35,774 nt of DNA. Origin: an uncultured Bacteroidia bacterium. Lineage in GTDB: Bacteria; Bacteroidota; Bacteroidia; Bacteroidales; F082. Below, piece by piece: positions 23,401-31,224 of the stretch (position 1 is its first letter; every line of letters begins with the position of its first letter). The translations under genes and the position numbers were made by a program. The stretch spans positions 75,759 through 111,532 of the forward strand of contig CACXQV010000006.1 in NCBI GenBank assembly GCA_902769875.1. Reading direction: 5' to 3'. Under the pieces are notes generated by a model. That model searched no databases and was not told the origin of the DNA. It was given only the letters and a program-made list of their open reading frames with translations.

Positions 23401-25908
23401 AAGTTCTGTGGCAATATGTTGGGAGAAATCTCTGAAATCAAATCAAAAGTGGAAAAACCATTATCATGGTTTTGCGCTTTATTTGAGGATTCGGGCAAGT
23501 TTGATAAAATGAATCTTATTGACTTTGCCGATTATTTGTCATCATGTAAAAACAACAAACATCTGCTTGAAGAATGGGTGGATTATCGTTCAAACATAAA
23601 AAAATGTGAGTCAGTAGGATTACAACAGTTTGTGGAGCAGATTGAAACTAAAGAGATAGAAACAAATTATATAGCCGAAGCGTATCTCAAGCGTTTTTAT
23701 CGTTTATGGCTTGATAAGATGATGCTTCAATTCCCTGCGGTTAGAGATTTTCGGGGAAGGATACGAGAGCAGAACATCCATGAGTTTTGCAAATTGGATA
23801 CTGAACAGTTTAGAATTGCACAAGCAAGGGTGCGTGAACGGCTTGTTAGTCGCATCCCTGACTTTAATTCAATTACTTCGTCAAAAGATGAAATTGGTAT
23901 TTTGAAAAGAGAGTTGGCAAAACAACGTCGTATTATGCCTCTACGCAAACTGTTTATGTCGATACCAAACCTGATTTCAACTTTGAGACCATGTTTTATG
24001 ATGTCGCCTTTATCAGTAAGCGTGTTCCTTGAAGCCCAAAGTTATGAGTTTGATTTAGTTGTTTTCGATGAGGCTTCTCAAGTTCATACTGAAGATGCCA
24101 TTGGAGCTATTATGAGAGGAAAACAAGTGATTATTGTTGGTGATACGAAACAGTTGCCTCCTACAAATTTCTTTGCTACATCATTGAATGATGAAGATTT
24201 TGATGTTGATGTAGTGGAAGAAGAAAAAAATGATGCAGGAGCATACGAATCTATCCTTGAAGAAGCGGTTACGGTGTTGCCAGAAAGGAGTTTGCGTTGG
24301 CATTATCGTAGTCGGGACGAACATCTTATCGCTTTTTCCAACATTAAAATTTACAATGGGTCACTTGTTACTTTCCCATCGGCAATTGAAAAGGCTCCAG
24401 ATATAGGAGTTGAGTATATCCATGTTACGAATGGCGTTTATGACAGAAGTGGGAAGCGAAACAATATGATAGAGGCAAAGCGTGTTGCAGAGTTGGTTTT
24501 TGAACATTTCAAGAAGCATCCTGAAAGGTCGCTTGGTGTTGTGACTTTTAGCGAGGCACAGCAAAACGCTGTTGATGCCGCAATCAGGCAGTTGCGGCTT
24601 TCCAATGGTTCTATGGAAAGATTCTTCACAGAAGACAAGGAAGAACCGTTCTTTATCAAGAACCTTGAAAATGTTCAGGGTGACGAGCGCGACACCGTCA
24701 TCTTTAGTATTGGCTATGCCAAAGATAGTCGCGGCATTATGTATATGAATTTTGGCCCTTTAAGTCGTGACGGAGGGTTTAGAAGATTAAATGTTGCCAT
24801 AACTCGTGCGAAATATAATGTCAAACTTGTCGGTTCAATTGTCGCAACCGACATAGACCTTGATAAAACATCCGCCGAAGGCGTGAAACTATTGCGCTCA
24901 TACATTGAATATGCACAACAAGGCATTACCGCATTGGAAAAAGAAATTCATTATAATTATGGTTTGGATTTCGATTCTCCTTTTGAAGAAGCAGTCTATG
25001 ACTTTTTGTCTTCTAAAGGATATGAAGTTGTAACACAAGTAGGATGCTCTGGCTTTAGAATAGATATGGCGATAAAGCATCCTACACAAAGTGGCAAATT
25101 TGCTATAGGGATAGAATGTGATGGAGCCATGTATCATAGTTCAAGGACAGCGCGGGAAAGAGATCGTTTGCGCCAAATGGTTTTGGAGGATATGGGATGG
25201 AAGATTTACAGAATTTGGTCAACTGATTGGATAAAGAATCAGAAATACGAAGAAAACAGATTGGTTGAGGCAATTGATGTGGCTTTGTCCGAAATACCGT
25301 TTGAAGAATCTGTTGAAAAGGCACGAAACAATGACAGCAATGCTATTGAAATAGAAGAGAAAATTGAGGCAAGGAAAACGATAAGTGAAGGATATGGATT
25401 TGATATTTATCAAGAGTTGCCATTCCAATTTCACGATGGAAATAATGAAGTCGAAATTATAAAAAATGTCATAAAGGCATACCAACCAATTCATTTTGAA
25501 GCGTTGTGCAGAATACTTGCCCCAATGTGGGGTAGGCAGAAAGCAACCAATGTGATTCGCGATACAGTCAGCTACTATTTGATGCATCGTTTGGATGGCT
25601 ATGTAAAACGAGACGGGGATTTTATTGCCTTTGTGGATTTTGATGATTTGAAAGTAAGGGTTCCAGATTCACCTGAAAATGTAAGGTCTATAGAACTTAT
25701 CTGTGATGCAGAATTGGCCTTGGCAATGAAAACCATTGTTCAGCATAGTTTTGGCATTACTTCAGAGAATTTGATTACTGAAACTGCAAGAGTTTTTGGT
25801 TTCAAGCGGACGGGTGGAAAAATTTCGGCTACGCTTAGGCGGGTTTATGAGGAAATGATAGAAAAGCATTTAATTAAAGAAGTTGATGGAAAGGTATGTG
25901 TAAAATGA
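20446..25908 (+). CDS. DUF4011-type SF1 helicase with C-terminal Vsr/DUF559-like nuclease (1820 aa)
   Basis: Domains in order: a DUF4011-like N-terminus (WKKLLLDFGKRNRLINF, residues 12-28); Walker A GPPGTGKS (299-306); a very long, largely helical insertion (about 350-1130); Walker B DEAS (1208-1211) followed by VGDTKQLPP; the SF1 C-terminal motifs RSLRWHYRSRDE, NVQGDERDTVIFS and RRLNVAITRAK; then a restriction-endonuclease-like domain with FRIDMAI and GIECDGAMYHSSRTARERDR (E1557), ending in a DUF3320-like tail. The layout matches COG1112-type helicase-nuclease proteins, several of which act in phage defence (for example the Mokosh helicases). Here the nuclease is Vsr-like rather than PLD. 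Its stop overlaps the start of the TPR gene. Confidence 0.9.
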   Translation: MGQKLHNRIETWKKLLLDFGKRNRLINFKDGKRSNVHIVSPSYESIFEKIAVKESPIVFPYSKKVFVDDDGNEIHETVIEGDVKTNKTVSELQKTLKVLRYRANTSIEEQGINILFLAFGMLKWRENDGSTETFLSPIILVPVKLIIESITSPYKLVPHEDEIVINPTLLYKLENDFGIILPEFDGTQDSISDYFDKCQKIVENKGWTIERDVNLTNLSFLKINMYKDLERNEERLCINPIVSAIAGEGEPISLDEDISNYDHDKKERPIDVFQVVDADSSQQDAILLSKKGVSFVLQGPPGTGKSQTITNIISEALADGKKVLFVSEKMAALQVVYNRLANVGLSDFCMTLHSHKANKKAVLQELANSISIERKKVKEEALAQLEILQRKREELNEYQNELHTPCSALKTTVFEINGKLAKLGDVPDVVFSIPEVEKIDAQKLNDNVYLLRELEKTIGKRSKDYKDNVWRGATIDFLSNELRHDIDSNISELVPLLTTLNDKVSSCITSLELDFSHSIEGVNQLLAFLKVAKDSPLIPERWLTDDVEKHLTTINECRTGTTLIKNNYNEISDSFNQQIFDVDCKTQKTRLISSKNKAFSVLCFADNSFNLSDLVKSRQQLLDVSTDVETIFAQASSLAEKVGLDIPYNLNGLDLFVEILKVLIQIKEIKPTLNWFDKEKFNQLKQSLQTRKKVHDDYSSQLQEVQNEFDKDILSIDCYPILQRFRGEYATFFRFLNKQYKTDIRAIQGFSRTGKRLSYHDAIDTLLQLKKLADDKKTIEGSSEQCKADYGNYYCGVDTQWGGLQNDVEIFYKLFTVLDKPSDRLRNLIIKGELPIEELFHFIESFEHIRIRDKYDLANNLLKENVESDNHYVSVLEKISKGYDQSKDFVDAFTELLSLRKEDTTYEFLLVELDKLESYQEAVELMEKRQKELSSMFGNYYGGLDTDWDRLCQALAFAENLKKCVEDYSLSGNCVNKICAEAESIKFCGNMLGEISEIKSKVEKPLSWFCALFEDSGKFDKMNLIDFADYLSSCKNNKHLLEEWVDYRSNIKKCESVGLQQFVEQIETKEIETNYIAEAYLKRFYRLWLDKMMLQFPAVRDFRGRIREQNIHEFCKLDTEQFRIAQARVRERLVSRIPDFNSITSSKDEIGILKRELAKQRRIMPLRKLFMSIPNLISTLRPCFMMSPLSVSVFLEAQSYEFDLVVFDEASQVHTEDAIGAIMRGKQVIIVGDTKQLPPTNFFATSLNDEDFDVDVVEEEKNDAGAYESILEEAVTVLPERSLRWHYRSRDEHLIAFSNIKIYNGSLVTFPSAIEKAPDIGVEYIHVTNGVYDRSGKRNNMIEAKRVAELVFEHFKKHPERSLGVVTFSEAQQNAVDAAIRQLRLSNGSMERFFTEDKEEPFFIKNLENVQGDERDTVIFSIGYAKDSRGIMYMNFGPLSRDGGFRRLNVAITRAKYNVKLVGSIVATDIDLDKTSAEGVKLLRSYIEYAQQGITALEKEIHYNYGLDFDSPFEEAVYDFLSSKGYEVVTQVGCSGFRIDMAIKHPTQSGKFAIGIECDGAMYHSSRTARERDRLRQMVLEDMGWKIYRIWSTDWIKNQKYEENRLVEAIDVALSEIPFEESVEKARNNDSNAIEIEEKIEARKTISEGYGFDIYQELPFQFHDGNNEVEIIKNVIKAYQPIHFEALCRILAPMWGRQKATNVIRDTVSYYLMHRLDGYVKRDGDFIAFVDFDDLKVRVPDSPENVRSIELICDAELALAMKTIVQHSFGITSENLITETARVFGFKRTGGKISATLRRVYEEMIEKHLIKEVDGKVCVK

Positions 25909-27281
25909 ATAATAACGATTCTGCTATTAAAGGGATAATTAATCTGCGTTGGGTAGTATTTATCATTGCTGTCATATTTGGTAGTGCAATTTGCTTTTCT
26001 TTGTTCTCGTTGAATATGCAACGTAAGGCGTTTGAAGAAAATAATAAGGCGATTTCCCGATTGCAAGACCATATAGAAACAATATCTGATGCAAACTGCC
26101 AATTGATAGTTGAATTGAAACAATTAGATGTTTTGTTAACTGGAACAGATACGATTACTTCCAATAACAACTTACAGCAAAAGATAGATTCACTTGAAAG
26201 AGTAACGTATTACTATGCTGTTTCTAATCAATTAAAAGCATTAAATGAATCAACCATAGCACAAACTCGGATAGATAATCAAAAGTTATATGATGATTAT
26301 TTGACTCATATTAATACAATGTTGGCAGTCTTTGGAGTATTAATCGCTATTATTTCCATTTTTGTACCTTATTTAATCAACAAAAAGACAGATGACGTTA
26401 TTAAAGAGCATGAGAAAAGGCTATCAGCGCATGAAAGACATCAGGAAGAAATCAAAAATATAATACAAAACATAGCTAATGATGCAGAAAAGTCGGCAAA
26501 CAAGGCTCTGGCATATTCATTGTTTACACAGGCAACAGGAGAATATGGCAACAGAGCAATTGATTTGTATACCCAAGCTATTGAAATCTTTCCCACAAAA
26601 GATGCGTTTATTAATAGAGGCAATGTTTATAGTAAAAAACGTCGTTTTGACTTGGCAATTATTGATTATAATAATGCAATAGAAATGGATTCAGATTATG
26701 CTGATGCTTATTATAATAGGGGTAATACATACTATCGTATGCATGAATACAACAAAGCGATTTTGGATTTTAATAAGTCAATAGCATTGGATGGAGATGA
26801 TGCTGAATCATACATTAGTAGAGGTGCAACGTATTTAAGAAAAGGTATATATGAAAAAGCCATTGATGACTTTAAAATGACTTTGGAATTAGACCTGGAC
26901 TATTATGAAGCCTATTGTAATCTAGGGGATGCGTTTTTCGCAAAAGGTGATTATGATAATGCCTTGGTTTATTATACTAAGTTTATCGAAAAAAGACCTA
27001 AAGATGCGTATGCATATAACAACCGAGGTTATGTATATATAGATACTAATGAATTTGATTTAGCTCGGGCTGATTTTGATAGAGCTATAGAATTGTGTCC
27101 TGATAATTCTGAGTATTTTGATAGTCGTGCAGATTTGTTTATTGTATTGAAAGAATATGAAAAAGCGTTAGAAGATGTCAAAATAGGACTATCGTTAAAA
27201 CCGAGCGAGGATTTACATAAACTTTTGATGAAGAAAAAAGAGCAATGTGAAGAAATGCTTAAAAGCAAAGAAATGAAATAA
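25905..27281 (+). CDS. Membrane-anchored TPR protein coupled to the helicase
   Basis: The ATG at 25905 overlaps the helicase TGA (ATGA at 25905-25908), which indicates coupled translation; an in-frame ATG at 25896 is the alternative. There is a transmembrane segment at VVFIIAVIFGSAICFSLFSL (about residues 12-31), then a coiled-coil/periplasmic-like section of about 100 residues, and a second transmembrane segment at MLAVFGVLIAIISIFVPYLI (about 142-161). A charged helix follows, then about seven TPR units (about 205-440) with repeated A-x-x-x-Y-x-x-RG and DYNNAIEMD-type consensus. The TPR domain should face the cytoplasm if both helices span. It is a candidate sensor, scaffold or membrane tether for the helicase-nuclease. 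No enzymatic motif is seen. Confidence 0.85.
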   Translation: MNNNDSAIKGIINLRWVVFIIAVIFGSAICFSLFSLNMQRKAFEENNKAISRLQDHIETISDANCQLIVELKQLDVLLTGTDTITSNNNLQQKIDSLERVTYYYAVSNQLKALNESTIAQTRIDNQKLYDDYLTHINTMLAVFGVLIAIISIFVPYLINKKTDDVIKEHEKRLSAHERHQEEIKNIIQNIANDAEKSANKALAYSLFTQATGEYGNRAIDLYTQAIEIFPTKDAFINRGNVYSKKRRFDLAIIDYNNAIEMDSDYADAYYNRGNTYYRMHEYNKAILDFNKSIALDGDDAESYISRGATYLRKGIYEKAIDDFKMTLELDLDYYEAYCNLGDAFFAKGDYDNALVYYTKFIEKRPKDAYAYNNRGYVYIDTNEFDLARADFDRAIELCPDNSEYFDSRADLFIVLKEYEKALEDVKIGLSLKPSEDLHKLLMKKKEQCEEMLKSKEMK

Positions 27282-27330
27282 TAAAGAATTGTATGATAAA
27301 AACACCCAATCGCATTTGGCCTTTAGTTCA

Positions 27331-27349
27331 GGCGAATTTGCAATTCGCC
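27331..27349. repeat. Perfect hairpin GGCGAATT-TGC-AATTCGCC
   Basis: An 8-bp perfect stem with a 3-nt loop lies 49 bp after the TPR stop. The right half, TTGCAATTCGCCC, recurs inside the remnant ORF near 27586-27598, and a diverged version (GAATTTGTAATTCGG) follows at 27363. It may stop TPR transcripts, or be another member of the palindrome family in this island. Confidence 0.6.
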
Positions 27350-27362
27350 CACAGTGAGAAAA

Positions 27363-27405
27363 GAATTTGTAATTCGGAAACAACAAATGAAAAATAGTAG
27401 GATAA
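27363..27405 (+). repeat. Duplicated leader, copy 1 (copy 2 at 27669-27714)
   Basis: GAATTTG...AACAACAAATGAAA...TAGGAT here matches GAATTTG...AACAACAAACGAAA...TAGGAT at 27669-27714. One copy precedes the small remnant ORF and the other precedes the full DUF1016 gene. This points to partial duplication of a gene with its leader. Confidence 0.6.
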
Positions 27406-27451
27406 ACCAGATGCTTACCGTTTCTAGATAAAAAGACAACAAAGTAGAAAT

Positions 27452-27625
27452 ATGGAACAATCTCAAATAACAAAGGAATATATTCAGGCAGTAAAAGCCA
27501 TCAAACAGGCCATCTTTGAAAATCGTCCGTTGTCAACGGACGATTTAGAAATTTCAAGGATTTTGGTGGGTGACAATGATTATATTGCAATTCGCCCGCT
27601 AACGGCGGACGATTTAATTTCTTAG
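27452..27625 (+). pseudogene. 57-residue remnant, probably the N-terminus of a DUF1016 gene
   Basis: A short open frame runs from ATG 27452 to TAG 27623-27625. Its start (TKEYIQAVKAIKQAIFENR) looks like the opening helix of DUF1016 proteins. It then passes into two related segments, RPLSTDDL and RPLTADDL, each encoded by a palindrome-like sequence. The first is a perfect 27-nt palindrome at 27520-27546; the second is decayed (about 27590-27615). Nothing of the nuclease domain remains. The duplicated leader before this ORF and before the intact gene at 27727 supports a truncated duplicate. It could also be a small expressed protein; I see no way to exclude that from sequence. Confidence 0.5.
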
Positions 27626-27668
27626 GATCTGGTGGATTTACTAGTAATTCCTTCATTAGTGAATATGT

Positions 27669-27714
27669 GAATTTGAAATTTGAGAACAACAAACGAAATA
27701 TTTAATAGGATGAA
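27669..27714 (+). repeat. Duplicated leader, copy 2
   Basis: This is the second copy of the leader described at 27363-27405, ending 12 bp before the DUF1016 ATG at 27727. No clear TAnnTTTG box is present in it. Confidence 0.55.
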
Positions 27715-27726
27715 ATTGAGAAAAAC

Positions 27727-28773
27727 ATGACAAACGAAATAATAGACACCAATAGAATAGCACAAATCAGCGACAACCTTTATCAGGGCGTTTCAGAAAT
27801 CATCGACAACGCCATGCAAAGGGTTGCTGTTTATGTCAATGCACAGTCGAGTATGACGTTCTGGAATGTCGGCAAGTACATCATAGACGACATGGACTAT
27901 CAAACCTATTCGGCATACGGACAAAAGATTCTTGCGACGCTGTCGCAAAGATTGATGGCTCGTTATGGGAAAGGATACACTTATTCCGCATTGACAAGGA
28001 TGATGAAAGTGGCTCGTATTTATGGCAATAGGGAAATGTTTGCGATGCTGTCGCAAACATTGACTTGGAGCCATTTTTTGGAACTTATCACTATTGAAGA
28101 CGGCACAAAGCGGCTCTTTTACCAACAAATGGGCATTGCGGAGCATTGGAGTGTGAAGCAACTGCGAGACAAACAGGATGAAATGGCATACGAGCGTTCA
28201 CTGATAGCGGCAAAACCCGACGACAAGATTGCCAAAACCTTGGAAAGGATATGTCCACAACACATGGAGCCAGATGTCGTGTTGAAAAGTTCGTATGTGC
28301 TTGACTTCCTTGGATTAAGCGGTTATTATTCGGAGGAGGAACTGGAAGCAGCCATTTCCAAGCAGTTGGAGAATTTCATCCTTGAATTGGGACAGGGCTT
28401 TGCTTTCTTGGAAAGGCAAAAACGTTTCACCATCGACGGAACAGACTATTATCTTGACTTGCTCTTCTATCACAGGAAACTGAAATGTTTGGTTGCCATC
28501 GACTTGAAACTTGGCAAATTCAAACCTCAATACAAGGGGCAAATGGAACTCTACTTAAAGTATATCCAAAAGTATGATATGCAATCAGGTGAGAATCCTC
28601 CTATTGGGTTGTTGCTTTGCAGCGAAGGCAATACGGAACATATCGAACTATTGATGCTGGATGAGGATAATATCAAGGTGGGGCAATACACCACATATCT
28701 GCCCGACAAGCAATGGTTTATCGACAAATTGAACCGTTCAATCCTCATTGCAAAAGAATATGGAACGAAATAG
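27727..28773 (+). CDS. DUF1016 (YhcG-like) PD-(D/E)XK nuclease family protein, copy 2
   Basis: The 348-residue protein has the N-terminal DUF1016 helices (NAMQRVAVYVNAQSSMTFWNVGKYIID, then GKGYTYSALTRMMKVARIYG), the family signature LTWSHFLELITIED followed by LFYQQMGIAEHWSVKQLRDK, and the C-terminal nuclease domain. The catalytic core is YYLDLLFYH with D244 and VAIDLKLGKF with D259 and K261, followed by GQMELYLKYI and NPPIGLLLCSEGN. The acidic residue before Lys is Asp here, where copy 1 has Glu. Two palindromes encode LATLSQ and FAMLSQ in the helical domain. It is only distantly similar to the first DUF1016 protein, so this is not a recent full duplication. Codon use is AT-rich compared with pbpC downstream. 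Confidence 0.9.
   Translation: MTNEIIDTNRIAQISDNLYQGVSEIIDNAMQRVAVYVNAQSSMTFWNVGKYIIDDMDYQTYSAYGQKILATLSQRLMARYGKGYTYSALTRMMKVARIYGNREMFAMLSQTLTWSHFLELITIEDGTKRLFYQQMGIAEHWSVKQLRDKQDEMAYERSLIAAKPDDKIAKTLERICPQHMEPDVVLKSSYVLDFLGLSGYYSEEELEAAISKQLENFILELGQGFAFLERQKRFTIDGTDYYLDLLFYHRKLKCLVAIDLKLGKFKPQYKGQMELYLKYIQKYDMQSGENPPIGLLLCSEGNTEHIELLMLDEDNIKVGQYTTYLPDKQWFIDKLNRSILIAKEYGTK
27932..28060. repeat. Two in-frame palindromes in the second DUF1016 gene
   Basis: TTGCGAC-gct-GTCGCAA lies at 27932-27948. A 25-nt palindrome with a 10-bp stem and TGCTG loop lies at 28036-28060, containing the same core TTGCGAYGCTGTCGCAA. Both are read in the same frame (ATLSQ and AMLSQ). Confidence 0.85.
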
Positions 28774-28848
28774 GCTGACCCATTATGGTTTTACTTAGGA
28801 GAAAAGTTGTGACAATCGGAGAATACGGAAAGATAAGAGGTCTTTGTC

Positions 28849-31149
28849 TTGAATAAAAAACTCAAAATAGTATTGCTGGTTTTGGTCGGTCTTTTCATAG
28901 CCTTCCTCTGCATCCCCACGCCACGTTTCGACAAACCCTATTCCACCGTGCTTACGGCTCGCAACGGCGAACTGCTCGGCGCAAAAATCGCAGATGACGG
29001 ACAATGGCGCTTCCCGGCAACGAATAACTACTCACCGAAATATACGGCCTGCCTCTTGGAATACGAAGACCGCTGGTTTTTCCTGCACGGGGGCTTCAAC
29101 CCGATTTCGTTTGTGAAGGCGTTTCGCGACAATATGAGGGCAGGGGAGGTGGTGCGCGGCGGCAGCACGATTTCGATGCAGGTGGTGCGTATGTCTCGTG
29201 ACAACCCACCTCGGACCTACGGCGAGAAACTGCTTGAAATCATTTTGGCCATGCGGTTGGAGTTGCATTACTCCAAGCGGAGCATCCTCAACCTTTATGC
29301 CGCCAACGCGCCCTTCGGGGGCAATGTGGTGGGCATCGATGCGGCGGCGTGGCGTTATTTCCACACCACGCCCGACGAACTCTCGTGGGGCGAGGCGGCG
29401 ACTTTGGCCGTGCTGCCCAACGCGCCGGCACTGATTCATCCCGGACGCTCCCGCGAGCGTTTGGAACAGAAACGAAACGAGTTGCTTCAACGTTTGCCAC
29501 ACTCGAAAGCCTTCATTCCCAAGCGGTTTGGCGTTCCGAAACTCTCCGAAGAGGATGCCGAATTGGCCATGATGGAAGACATTCCCGCGAGGCCTTTCGA
29601 GATGCCGATGTTGGCGTATCATTATCTCGCCGATCAAGAAAAACGGCACCACGGGGAGCAAATCGCCTCCACCATCGACCCGAACTTGCAGCAGGCGGTT
29701 ACCGACATCATGAAGCACCACCACGACATCAATGTGATGAACAGCATTGACAATGCGGCGGTGTATGTGGTTGATTATCTGAATGATGAAATCCTCGCCT
29801 ACGTTGGCAACAACCTCAACGCCGAGGACGCCGCCATGGTCGATATGGTGCGGGCGCAACGCTCCACGGGCAGCATTTTGAAACCTTTCCTCTTCGCCGC
29901 CATGCTCGACGAGGGAACGCTTTTGCCGCAAATGGTCTTGCCCGATGTGCCGATGAACCTATACGGCTTCACGCCGAAGAACTACAGCGGCGAGTACTGG
30001 GGCGCGGTGCCTGCCGACAAAGCGCTGCAAAACTCGCTCAACGCGCCGTTTGTACATCTGTTGCGCGAGTTCGGCCAACAGAAATTCCACGCTTTGCTGA
30101 AGCAACTCCCGCTTCGTGGCATCGTCTTCGACGCCGACCACTACGGCCTCTCGCTCATCGTGGGCGGCAGCGAGGCTTCGCTGTTCGACATCACCAACGC
30201 CTACGCGAAGATGGGGCGCAAGTTGGCTTCGTATGTCAATGAAAACTACAATGTTAAGGTCGATGAAAAGGAATCGCCTTTTTCGGCGGAGGCCATCGCC
30301 GAGACTTTCAATGTTATGAAAGGTCTGACGCGCCCCGTGAGCCAGATAGGGTGGGGCGGTTTCGTCTCGTCGAAGCAGGTGGCTTGGAAAACAGGCACCA
30401 GCTTCGGCTTCAAGGATGCTTGGGCGGTGGGTCTCACCGACCGCTACGCTGTGGGCGTGTGGGTGGGCAACTCCGACGGCGAGGGTCGGCCCGGACTGAC
30501 GGGCGTAGGCGCAGCGGCACCTTTGCTGTTCGACGTGGTTTCCAAGTTGAACGACAGCTACCGCTATCCCGCCAACACCTCGGAAAGCATTGAGATTGAG
30601 GTTTGTGCGGAGTCGGGTTATCCCAAGTCGGAGTATTGCCCGAACACCAAGAAAATCCGCGCGTGCAACGTGGAAAACCACACGGGCGTGTGCCCATATC
30701 ATAAAAAGGTGTTCCTCGACGAATCGCGACAGTATCGCGTGCAGCCCGACTGCTATCCTGTGGACCAAAAATGCTTCGAGGTGTATTACGTTTTGCCGCC
30801 CGTGATGGAGTGGTTCTACAAGAGGCACTCGCCGCTGTTCCGCCCGTTGCCGGCCTTCTATCCGGGCTGTGGCGCGGCACATCCCGACGACGTGATGGCC
30901 TTCGTCTATCCCAAGAGCGACGCCAAGGTCACCATCCCCATCGGCATTCGCGGCGACCGCCAGCAGGTCATCTTCGAAATCGCGCACCGCAACCCACAAA
31001 AAACGATTTATTGGACTTTGAATGACCAGTTTTTAGGTCAAACCCGCCTCAACCATCAAATGCCCATCGATGTGGAAAAAGGCACTTATCGACTTCGTTG
31101 TGTGGACGAGGATGGCGTGGAGTTAAATCGCAGAGTTATAGTGCAATAA
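28849..31149 (+). CDS. pbpC: Penicillin-binding protein 1C
   Basis: The 766-residue protein has an N-terminal membrane anchor (KIVLLVLVGLFIAFLCIP). A glycosyltransferase family 51 domain follows (LLEYEDRWFFLHGG with the catalytic Glu, then RGGSTISMQVVRM and GGNVVGIDAAAWRYF). The transpeptidase has SILK (S342-K345), SLN in NSLNAPF and KTG in AWKTGTSFGFKDAW. The C-terminal domain is Cys-rich, of the BiPBP_C type (ESGYPKSEYCPNT). Start is a TTG at 28849: an in-frame stop lies shortly before it and the next Met is about 90 residues inside. It usually sits next to the alpha-2-macroglobulin gene, which here ends at 19144. GC-rich codon use contrasts with the preceding genes. Confidence 0.93.
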   Translation: MNKKLKIVLLVLVGLFIAFLCIPTPRFDKPYSTVLTARNGELLGAKIADDGQWRFPATNNYSPKYTACLLEYEDRWFFLHGGFNPISFVKAFRDNMRAGEVVRGGSTISMQVVRMSRDNPPRTYGEKLLEIILAMRLELHYSKRSILNLYAANAPFGGNVVGIDAAAWRYFHTTPDELSWGEAATLAVLPNAPALIHPGRSRERLEQKRNELLQRLPHSKAFIPKRFGVPKLSEEDAELAMMEDIPARPFEMPMLAYHYLADQEKRHHGEQIASTIDPNLQQAVTDIMKHHHDINVMNSIDNAAVYVVDYLNDEILAYVGNNLNAEDAAMVDMVRAQRSTGSILKPFLFAAMLDEGTLLPQMVLPDVPMNLYGFTPKNYSGEYWGAVPADKALQNSLNAPFVHLLREFGQQKFHALLKQLPLRGIVFDADHYGLSLIVGGSEASLFDITNAYAKMGRKLASYVNENYNVKVDEKESPFSAEAIAETFNVMKGLTRPVSQIGWGGFVSSKQVAWKTGTSFGFKDAWAVGLTDRYAVGVWVGNSDGEGRPGLTGVGAAAPLLFDVVSKLNDSYRYPANTSESIEIEVCAESGYPKSEYCPNTKKIRACNVENHTGVCPYHKKVFLDESRQYRVQPDCYPVDQKCFEVYYVLPPVMEWFYKRHSPLFRPLPAFYPGCGAAHPDDVMAFVYPKSDAKVTIPIGIRGDRQQVIFEIAHRNPQKTIYWTLNDQFLGQTRLNHQMPIDVEKGTYRLRCVDEDGVELNRRVIVQ

Positions 31150-31164
31150 CCCAGAAAACCATCT

Positions 31165-31217
31165 AACGATAGTAGTCGGAATCGCACTTTTTTTTCGAGA
31201 TTCCGACTACTATCGTT
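31165..31217. terminator. 19-bp perfect-stem hairpin between convergent pbpC and kdsC
   Basis: The arms at 31165-31183 and 31199-31217 are perfectly complementary over 19 bp, with a 15-nt loop that includes eight T. It begins 16 bp after the pbpC stop and ends 8 bp before the kdsC stop. It probably acts as a bidirectional terminator, although the stem is unusually long and the T tract is in the loop. Confidence 0.7.
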
Positions 31218-31224
31218 TGGATTT

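Noticed and set aside
29032-30999. Long minus-strand ORFs (299 and 346 residues) opposite pbpC
   Set aside because: They are shadows of the pbpC reading frame in GC-rich sequence, with no recognisable domain.
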